A DNA stretch of 64,000 nucleotides. Origin: Elephas maximus indicus (Eukaryota; Chordata; Mammalia; Proboscidea; Elephantidae). The notes under the pieces were generated by a model. The model had not been told where the DNA came from, made no database searches, and saw only the letters and a list, made by a program, of their open reading frames with translations. Below, piece by piece: positions 55,628 to 64,000 of the stretch. The translations under genes and the position numbers were made by a program. The stretch spans positions 129,385,108 to 129,449,107 of the forward strand of contig NC_064824.1 in NCBI RefSeq assembly GCF_024166365.1. Reading direction: 5' to 3'. How positions within the stretch are numbered: the stretch's first letter is position 1; every line of letters starts with the position of its first letter.

Positions 55628-58600
55628 TGTTGTTAGGTGCCGTTGAGTCAGTTTTACCTCATAGCAACCCCATGTACAACAGAGTGAAACACAGCCCTGT
55701 CTTGTGCCATCCTCATTATTGTTATTATGCTTGAGACCATTGTTGCAGCCACAGTGTGAATCCATCTCCTTGAGGGTCTTGTTCTTTTTCACTGACCCTC
55801 TACCAAGAATGATGTCCACGGTATATTCAGTATTCTTCACCGCAGTTGTAATTCAAAGGCATCAATTCTTTGGTTTTCCTTATTCATTGTCCAGCTTTCA
55901 CGTGTATATGAGGCAATTGAAAACACCATGACTTCGGTCAGGAGCACCTTAGTCCTCAAAGTGACATCTTTGCTTTTTGATAGTTGAAAAAGATTTTTTG
56001 CAGCATATTTGCCCAATGCCATGTGTCCTTTGATTTCTTGACTGCTGCTTCTATGGGCACTGACTGTGGATCCAGGTAAAATGAAATCCTTGACAACTTC
56101 AGCCTTTTTCCATTTATCATGATGTTGCTCATTGGTCCAGTTGTGAGGATTTTTGTTTTCTTTATGTTGAGGTGTAATCCATACTGAAGGCTGTGGTCTT
56201 TGATCCTCATTAGTAAGTGCTTCAGGTCCTCTTCAGTTTCAGCAAGCAGCGTTCTGTCATCTGTGTAATGCAGGTTGTTAATGAATCTTCATCCAGTCCT
56301 GATGCCCCATTCTTCAGTCCAGCTTCTCAGATTATTTGCTTAGCATGCAGATTGAAAAAGCATGGTGAAAGGATGCAACCCTGACTGACACCTTTCCTGA
56401 CTTTAAACCACACAATATGCCCTTGTTCCATTTGAACGGCTGCCTCTTGATCTGTGTACAGGTACTTCATGAGCACGATTAAGTGTTCTGGAATTCCCAT
56501 TCTTCACAGTGTTGTCTATAATTTGTTATGATCCACACAGTCAAATGTTTGCATAGTCAGTAAAGCACAGGTAAACAACTTTCTGGTATTGTCTGCTTTC
56601 AGCCAGGATCCATCTGACATCAGCAGTGATATCCCTGGTTCCGCGTCCTCTGCTGAATCCAGCTAGAATTTCTGGCAGTTCCTTGTCGATGTACTGCTGC
56701 AGCCACTTTTGAATGATCTTCAGAAAAATTTTACTCACATGTGATATTAATGATATTCGATAGTTTCTGCATTTGTTGGATCACCTTTCTTTGGAATAGG
56801 CATAAATACGAATTTCTTCCAGTTGGTTGGCCAGGTAGCTATCTTCCAAATTTCTTGACGTAGATGAGTGAGCACTTCCAGCGCTATATCCGTTTGTTGA
56901 AACATCTCAGCTGGTATTCCATTAATTCTTGGGGCCTTGTTTTTCACCAATACCTTCATGCAGTTTGGACTTCTTCCTTCAGTACCGTTGGTTCTTGATT
57001 ATATGCTACCTCCTGAAATGATTGAATGTCGACCAATTCTTTTTGGTACAGCGACTGTGTGTATTTTCTCCATCTTCTTTTGATGCTTTCTGGGTCTTTC
57101 AGTATTTTGCCCATAGAATCCTTCAGTATTGCAACTCGAGGCTTGGATTTTTTTTTTTTTTTTTTTCCCAGTTCTTTCAGCTTGAGAAATGCTGAGCTTG
57201 TTCTTCCCTTTTGGTTTTCTAACTCCAGGTCTTTGCCCGTTATGTTACTTTACTTTGAAATCTTCTGTTCAGCTCTTTTACTTTATTATTCCTTCCATTC
57301 ACTGTAGCTACTTGACATTCAAGAGCAAGTTTCAGAGTCTCTTCTGACATCCATTTTGGTCTTTCTTTCCTGTCTTTTTAATGACCTCTTGCTTTCTTCC
57401 AGCATGACATCCTTGATGTCATGCCACAGCTCACCTGGTCTTCAGTCATTAGTGTTCAAAGTGTCAAATCTATTCTTGAGATGGTCTCTAAACTCAGGTG
57501 GGATATACTCATGGTTAGACTTTGGCTCTTGTGGACTTGCTCTGATTTTCTTCAGCTTCAGCTTGAACTTAATGTGAGCACTTGATGGTCCATTCTGCAG
57601 TCGTCGGTCCCTGGCCTTGTTCTGACTGATGATATTGAGCTTTTCCATTGTTTCTTTCCACAGATATAGTTGATTTCATTCCTGTGTATTGCATCTGGTG
57701 AGGCCCACGTGTATAGTCACTGTTTATGTTGGTGAAAAAAGGTGTTTGCAGTGAAGAAATCTTTGGTCTTATAAAATTCCATCATGTGATCTCTGGCATC
57801 GTTTCTGTCCCCAAGACTGTGTTTTCCAACTACCAGTCCTTCTTTGTTTCCAACTTTCGCATTTCAATCACTAATAATTATCAATGCCTCCCAGTTGCAT
57901 GTTCAATCAATTTCAGACTGCAGAAGTTGGCAAAAATCTTCAATTTCTTCATCTGTGGCCTTAGTGATTCGTGCATAAATTTGAATAATAGTCATTTTAA
58001 CTGGTCTTCCTTGTAGGTGTATGGATATTATTCTACTGCTGACAGTGTTGTACTTCAGGATAGATCTTAAAATGTTTTCTTTGACAATGAATGCAATGCC
58101 ATTCTTCTTCAATTTGTCATTCCCAGCATAGTAGACCATATGATTGTCTGATTCAGAATGGCCAATACCAGTCCATTTTCAGCTCACTAATGCCTAGGGT
58201 ATTGATGTTTATGCGTTCCATTTCATTTTTGACGATTTCCAATTGTCCTAAATTTAGACTTTGTACATTTCACGTTCCAATTATTAATGGATGTTTGCAG
58301 CTGTTTCTTCTCATTTTGGGTCTTGCCACATCAGCAAATGAAGGCCCTGAAAGCTTGATCCCATCCACGTCATCAAGGTCAACTGTTCTTTAAGGAGGCA
58401 GCTCTTCCAGCTTTCTTTTGAGTGCCTTCCAACCCGAGGGACTCATCTTCTGTCACTATATTAGATAGTGTTCCGCTGCTATTAATAAGGTTTTCACTGG
58501 CTAATTCTTTTTTTTCAGAAGTAGGCCATCAGGTCCTTCTTCCTAGTGTATGTTAGTTTGGAAGCTCCACCGAAATCTGTCTGCTATGGGTGACCCTCCT

Positions 58601-58686
58601 GGTATTTGAATACTGATGTCATAGCTTCCTGCATCTCAGCAACACGCAAGCCCCCACGATATTACAAACTGACAGGCGTATGGGGG
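55628..58686 (-). mobile_element. near full-length RTE LINE, inactivated
   Basis: 3059 bp, antisense, flanked by perfect CCAGATATT at 55619-55627 and 58687-58695. From its 5' end (right) it encodes an APE-type endonuclease region (fragment KNGIAFIVKEN and IIQIYARITKATDEE near 57903-58139), a linker, then RT (FMPIPKKGDPTNAETIEYH near 56747-56959; AGFSRGRGTRDITADVRW near 56541-56738). The catalytic box is YTDD instead of YADD near 56250. Stops and frameshifts break the frame. About 125 bp of the 3' part, present in other copies, is missing at 55815-55818. Confidence 0.95.
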
Positions 58687-58695
58687 CCAGATATT

Positions 58696-59045
58696 AGAGG
58701 GCATTTTATTTATTTTTTTCTGGATTCTCAGCTCTGGATAGTCAAAGTTGTTGGGTGCAGAATACTCAGTTAAAAGTTATAGCAGTATGTAACTTATTGT
58801 GGCTGTCATAGTTTTTAAGAATAACATTATTTGTAACCATGTTAAAGTGTAGTTTTTAATTCTTTGGCTTTCTGGTCTCTTTTACTTAGTTATCCCTCTC
58901 TCTGACCCAGAATTTGGTAAAAAAGGTACGGTGGATAACTGATCAGAGGTAAGCAGTAGGCTTTGAGTAGGTGATATGGAGCAGTGAATTAAAAGCAAGA
59001 GACGAGGCTGAAGATATTCTTATCCTTCTTATATGTCATACAGCT
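58696..59045. other. intergenic/intronic, no feature seen
   Basis: Nothing recognised. Confidence 0.4.
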
Positions 59046-59056
59046 CCATGATAGCA

Positions 59057-59224
59057 AACCATATCAAACCAAACCTGCTGCCGTCAAGTCAATTCCAACT
59101 CATAGTAACTCTGTAGGACAAAGTGGAACTGCCCCATAGGGTTTTCAGGGAGTGGCTGGTGGATTCCAACGGCCAACCTTTTGGTTAGCAGAAGTAGCTC
59201 TTAACCACTGTGCCATCGGGGCTC
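59057..59224 (-). mobile_element. AfroSINE, short form with TSD
   Basis: Antisense. CCATGATAGCA at 59046-59056 and 59225-59235. Confidence 0.95.
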
Positions 59225-59610
59225 CCATGATAGCAGAGAAGGCCTCATACCCACCCTCTGTACCTCCATTTTCTGGATGGGTCACAGGAGTTAATTAGAT
59301 GTGCCCTCAAACTGCTGTTTTTTCAGTTTGCCAACTGCACTGTTTTCTCACAACTTTTCCCTCTGTTTTCAGCAGGCCAGTGTGGAAGGAGAAGAAAAAA
59401 AATTTAGGATTTGAAGCAGATGCAAAAGCCTAGACTCATTCCAATGTTGAGAAAAGTCAGTGCCATACTGTGGCCTAAGCAGCATGTCACTTTGACTAGA
59501 GCACGCTGCTCCTGAGGCCACGTCATGGCTCCTGGAAAATGCGAGTAAGGGAGTTTTCAGATAAACAAGGGTCACTTTGGCTATCAGCTTCTGTAAATGA
59601 TCTGTTAACC

Positions 59611-59700
59611 CTGTTGTGGGCTGTCAAGCCCATTCTGACTCCATAGCGACCCCATGTCACCAAATTAATGCTGTCCCATCATGAAGCAGTTGTGTTTCAA
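59611..59700 (-). mobile_element. diverged AfroSINE/RTE-like fragment
   Basis: GGCTGTCAAGCCCATTCTGA and CATAGCGACCCCATGT resemble the shared RTE/SINE 3' tail. Confidence 0.45.
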
Positions 59701-59737
59701 AGGTTCCAAACTTTTCTTCTCTGTGTCTTAGAAATCA

Positions 59738-59838
59738 AAAACCAAACCCTCTGCCATCGAGTCGATTCTGATTCATAGTGACACTTACCTTTAGGTTAGC
59801 AGTCCAGTACCTTAACTGCTGTGCCACCAGGGCTCCTT
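59738..59838 (-). mobile_element. AfroSINE with large internal deletion
   Basis: Antisense. The 3' part (CCATCGAGTCGATTCTGATT) joins directly to the head (TTAGGTTAGCAGTCCAG). About 50-60 bp are lost. Confidence 0.85.
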
Positions 59839-59877
59839 CCTATGTCTGAGAGGCACACCTGTTACTGTGGTTATGGG

Positions 59878-60078
59878 TCAGGCTGACTTTCCTTTGAATC
59901 CTGCCCCTGCTAAGTACTGGTTGTGTTCATTAGAAAGTTTCCTCCTTCCAGCCTTCACTTTCTCTTCTATAAAGTAGAGGCTATAGGGTGTGCCTACTTC
60001 AGGCCATAGAATTAAGTGAAATAATGTACAAAACCTGTCTACCAGGTGTTAGACATAGAGGCTCAATAACTGTTGCGT
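59878..60078 (+). repeat. MIR SINE relic
   Basis: Sense, with TTTGAATCCTGCCCCTGCTA and TAGAGGCTCAATAACTGTTG. Confidence 0.7.
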
Positions 60079-60677
60079 GTTAGGAAGAGAAAAAAGATAC
60101 GAATCACCTCCAGCCTAACTTCTCCACCCTATTTATTGCCTCATGGTATTTCTATAAATGAAGTAATTTTGCTGTTACTTAAGTGCACTGCTTTTCTTTT
60201 GAAATGATGAAGGATATTGAAGTGAAGAATCAAAGCTTTCACATTGTTGTGAATAAGAGAAAACAAACACTAGGGGAAAGTTCCAACTCTGAATGCAGTA
60301 GCAAAGCACTGTCTTCACTTTTATCATCACAACAGAACAACTTCTGTAAATTGTTTTGGGTGTTTACTAGAAGGTCAAGGTCAGGGGATGATTAATACTC
60401 AAGTATTTTCAGTTAGTAAATGGGAACAGTCAGCTATAGGAGTTGCTGTGTTACTAGGAGATGCGGCAGCCCTGGAAACCTACATCAGAATATTAGAAAA
60501 CGCTGGTAGCCCCGAGTTCGTTACTATAGTTCAGTATGGATGCTTAATGATAGCGAAGTGAAAAATTTCATGTCCCATTTTTAAGACCAGTGATACAAAT
60601 CTCTTGTATCTATTTTTGTGAATGTATATATTTTATATTATTATATGAACATGGAAAATACTTGAAAATATTCTGAA
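60079..60677. other. no feature seen
   Basis: No exon or repeat recognised. Confidence 0.4.
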
Positions 60678-60880
60678 ACAGTTGCTGTCGGTTGATTCCC
60701 ACTTATGGTGACACCAAGTGTGTCAGAGTAGAACTGTGCTCCATAAGGTATTTAATGGCTAATATTTTGGAACTAGAAGGCCAGGATTTCTTCCAAGGTG
60801 CCTCTGGGTGGACTCGAACTTCCAGCCTTTCAGTAGCAGCTGAAGTGCGTTAACTCTTTGTACCATCCGAGGACTCCATA
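60678..60880 (-). mobile_element. AfroSINE-related diverged variant
   Basis: Antisense: AGAGTAGAACTGTGCTCCAT, TTCTTCCAAGGTGCCTCTGG and GGTGGACTCGAACTTCCAGC. Confidence 0.75.
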
Positions 60881-62264
60881 ATACTAGGCCATAAGTTTTG
60901 TTACTTGGCAGTGAGTTGTAATATGGGAGGGATCAAGTATGGGAGGAATTGATTGTGCATTTACGTAAAGCATGTGTATGTAAAAATCCTTTAAAAAACA
61001 TGTAAAAGATAGAAACAAGTTTTTAAAAAGAGAGATTTCCTTTTATGTTGCAGTTAGAGTCATCTAATGAGTGTTCTTCAAATTTTTAGTAGGAACCCTC
61101 TTAAAGGAAATCATTCCTCTTAAACAAAACCATGCTGTGCAGGTCAGGAGCTGAGGGCTCTAGTGGAAGTGAGGTTAAAGGACAGGCCCTGCCTGCTGAC
61201 ACTCCTCTGAAACCTTGGAGACTGTACCCAGCTGTGTCCAGAAAACCTAGAGTTCTCGAGAATGCAGCGAGACACCTCGTCTGCTTAAAGAAATCCCCTG
61301 GAGAACTATAACAAAAAAGCAGTGGCATTAAGAATTCTTGCAAGTGGGATTCACAAACTTGTTCTGAAGACAAATCCTGAGGTTTACAGCAATGTCACCA
61401 TGTGTATGGCTTCTCATGCAGGGGAGTGAGCGATTATTAAAAAAAAAATCCTTCCTGCAATCTGACCCGTAGTTTACAACAGAGGATTCCATGTTCATTT
61501 TAAAATGCATCCTTTTTTTTTTTTTTAAGCTCCTCTAAGTTGTGACAGCTGTATCACTATTAAAAGCTATTTAGTATTTTAACTGACTGTTGCTTAGCAT
61601 TACAGAAGACTCTGGGAGAAAGAAAGGAAGAGTAATGAAAATGCGTTACTTGTGTTTACCTGCGTTACATGTGTTTAGGGTCCCTTCGTTTTTTTTGTTG
61701 TTGTATGAAAGCAGCTGGTTTGGATTTATGTGGTAAAGTATTTTTTAAATAGTTAATTTTTAGTTAATAATGAGCTTTCATAAGAAAAATAATTATAAAT
61801 GCTCAGTATTTGTTAGATTGTTATTAACAGTGGTAGTGATAATATTACGTTGTCTTTTTTTTTTTTTTTTCCACACATTGAGGAGGGTTTCCTGGTGACA
61901 GCTGGGGTGTGGGGGAGGGGGAGTCACTTCAGTCAGCCAGCTGCCCTGTGCAGTCACGATGGCGCTGTTTCAAAGCCTGTGGATAATTTTGGCTGTATTC
62001 CTAAAAGAAAGTGGATTGGATTTCTGGGAAGCAGTAAATAGTGTGCAAGAGCCCTTTGGGATCTAGATGATAGCCAACTAACAATGTGTGTGTTCAAGTT
62101 TGTGTGTTGGGTAATTCACCGTCTAGTTTCTTGGACATTGTTACATGCACATCATAATTATAAAGCAATAAAACCAAGTTCCTGGGGGTAGGAGGGAAAG
62201 GCTCATTACTTTATGGATTGGAAGGGGGAACGGAGAGCAAACTATGGAGGTGTGCGATGTTATC
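60881..62264. other. no feature seen
   Basis: 1.4 kb of unique sequence with short homopolymer runs (about 61512, 61857). No exon recognised. Confidence 0.4.
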
Positions 62265-62480
62265 ACATAATATTGCTATTTTCTTTATTCTTCACAATCA
62301 CCCTAGGAAGTAAGTGGAATTTTTCCCATTTATGGATAAAGAAATGGAAGCTCAGCAGGATTGATGATATGAATTGCCCAAGGCCACATACTGGTAAGTG
62401 AGGACATCGATATTTGACCCCAGATCTTCTGGCTTCGATTCCAGGAATGTTGTCATTACATCAACAGCTGTCTCTGTGTG
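62265..62480 (-). repeat. MIR SINE relic
   Basis: Antisense: CCATTTATGGATAAAGAAAT, TTGCCCAAGGCCACATACTG and TCTTCTGGCTTCGATTCC. Confidence 0.75.
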
Positions 62481-63095
62481 GCGTTAACTTGCTTATGCAT
62501 TTTTAATCCAAAGTCACACTATTAGGATAACTATGAATGAAATTTAGGTACATAATATAATCACTTCAATTTTATATAACTGATATATAGGGGTGTGTAT
62601 GTGTGTGTGTTGGCAGCTGCTGACAATTTTTTTTTTCTTGAGGAAAAAGTCTCTTGGGCAACACTGAAAGAAATTTCACAACATTCATTAGGTTGTAAAT
62701 CCCAAGTATTTGTAGTTTTGTAACGAATCTGTTGTGATTCTAAATTTGAACAAATGTAGGAATAAATATTGGGCACACTGCCCATGTAGTCCCTTTCTGC
62801 ACAGGAAGTTATTCAAGGAGATTTCTTCTTCCTTTCAGGGCATGTTAATTTTTATTAATACAGGTCCTTTTAGCTTTTAAATTTCCAGCCCATAGCTGTT
62901 ATGTCCAGGAGATGATGACTTAAATCCTTTTATTCTGTGAGATGGCCCCACTGCTTTTCCTTACGAGTTTTCAGGAGTCGTTGCATCTCCCTTCCCATTG
63001 TCTACAGGATAATGCCCCCCCTGGAGTATTTTCTTTCTTTCTCTCCCACAACCCGCACAACATATTTAAGATATTTGACACATTATGTACCTATA
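62481..63095. other. no feature seen
   Basis: Short TG-rich run near 62593; otherwise nothing. Confidence 0.4.
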
Positions 63096-63284
63096 TGTAG
63101 TTGTGTGTCAGTGAGCCAATTCTGACTCATAGTGACTCTATAAGACAGAGTGGAACTGTTTCCAAGGCTGTAATCTTTATGGAAGCAGATTGTCACACCT
63201 TTCTCCTGTGGAGTGGCTGGTGGGTTCAAACTGCTGACTTTTTGGTTAGCAGCTGAGCAATGTAACCATTGCGCCATCGGCTCC
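63096..63284 (-). mobile_element. AfroSINE, long form
   Basis: Antisense copy retaining GGCTGTAATCTTTATGGAAG. It shows the intact site that was hit by nested insertions at 10441 and 29011. Confidence 0.9.
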
Positions 63285-63387
63285 TTAAGGATATAACTTG
63301 GAGAGGACTTTTCCTTATTTATCAGAAGTTGCTGTGCTGCTCTTAGCCTTAGTTTTGTGCACTCCTCCTCTTTAAGAGTAGCATACC

Positions 63388-63634
63388 ACTTGTATCAGGT
63401 GGACACTTGAGACTGTGTTGGCATCTCCTGTCTGGAGGGGAGGTGGGAGGGTAGAGAGGGTTAGAAACTGGCAAAACGGTCACAAAAGGAGAGACTGGAA
63501 GAAGGGAGCGGGCTGTCTCATTAGGGGGAGAGTAAATGGGAGTATGTAGTAAGGTGTATATAAGCTTATATGTGACAGACTGACTTGATTTGTAAACTTT
63601 CACTTAAGCACAATAAAAATTATTAAAAAAAAAA
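63388..63634 (+). mobile_element. young 5'-truncated L1 3' UTR
   Basis: Sense L1 end with CACTTAAGCACAATAAAAAT and a poly-A tail. Perfect 14-bp duplication AAGAGTAGCATACC at 63374-63387 and 63635-63648. Confidence 0.9.
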
Positions 63635-63709
63635 AAGAGTAGCATACCTCTTGGAGACCTTTGAGATACTGTCTACTTAACCTCTGTATTTTGGTTTTCC
63701 TACGGGCTA

Positions 63710-63772
63710 AACTGTCCTATAGGGTCGCTATGAGTCAGAATTGACTCGATGGCAGTGGGTTAGAGTGTTATA
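63710..63772 (+). mobile_element. AfroSINE 3' fragment
   Basis: TGTCCTATAGGGTCGCTATG to GACTCGATGGCAGTGGG only. Confidence 0.85.
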
Positions 63773-63902
63773 CTCAGTAGAATATGAGAGCTGGTGATTG
63801 TCAGAATACAAAACCCTGGGATTCTTGGTAGGGTTCTTTGATTACAAGTTAACTAAGTTGTACAGATGATGTATTCAAGAACAAGTAGTTTATTGTAAGT
63901 GC

Positions 63903-63992
63903 AGAAAACCCCATTGGGCAGTTCTTCTCTGTCACATGGGGTCACTGTGAGTTGGAATCAACTTGGCGGCCCCAACAACAGCAACAACATGC
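63903..63992 (+). mobile_element. AfroSINE/RTE-tailed 3' fragment
   Basis: CCCCATTGGGCAGTTCTTCT through CCCCAACAACAGCAACAAC. Confidence 0.8.
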
Positions 63993-64000
63993 ATAAACTC

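Noticed and set aside
54311..64000. RHBDD1 coding exons
   Set aside because: No frame resembling the conserved N-terminal rhomboid sequence was found. Only the putative promoter and intron are supported.
1..64000. Known human IRS1-associated diabetes regulatory variants
   Set aside because: As I recall, these lie hundreds of kb on the other side of IRS1, outside this window.

Overview
This is a mammalian nuclear window dominated by one recognisable gene. IRS1 lies on the minus strand at 1745-5443 as an uninterrupted 1232-residue reading frame. The rest is mostly interspersed repeats. The commonest repeat is a tRNA-derived AfroSINE, present in a long form and in a form lacking about 44 bp in the middle. 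It occurs with afrotherian RTE LINE copies that share its 3' tail. The shortened form matches the roughly 45-bp deletion described for Paenungulata (hyraxes, sirenians, elephants). Together with RTE abundance and long L1 3' UTRs, this points to a paenungulate, most likely an elephant. Species is inferred, not proven.

Layout. 1-1722 is probably the start of the long IRS1 3' UTR intron, because a consensus splice donor lies 21 nt after the stop codon. 1745-6390 is IRS1 exon 1 with a GC-rich 5' leader carrying several upstream ORFs, one of which overlaps the IRS1 start out of frame. About 4.9-6.9 kb is a CpG island and promoter with GC boxes and an E-box. 7.2-53 kb is intergenic and contains AfroSINEs in both orientations (several nested), RTE fragments, L1 pieces, MaLR/ERVL-like LTRs, MIR, L2 and MER5 relics, and three sets of hAT-like inverted-repeat elements, several with recognisable target-site duplications. 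A second CpG island at 53.56-54.31 kb is the expected place for the divergent RHBDD1 promoter, since RHBDD1 is head-to-head with IRS1 in human; no RHBDD1 coding exon was recognised. 54.3-64 kb would then be RHBDD1 intron 1 and holds a nearly full-length but inactivated RTE (55628-58686), SINEs, MIRs and a young truncated L1.

No bacterial-type operon, CRISPR array or intact mobile-element gene is present. The most informative structures are a hAT-type miniature element at 36722-36911, whose pre-insertion site survives in a paralogous repeat copy at 31230-31237; two related elements with CAGGGCTT-type termini; two nested SINE pairs inserted at the same position of their host SINE; the IRS1 leader uORFs; and a CpG-rich SINE inside the putative RHBDD1 CpG island.
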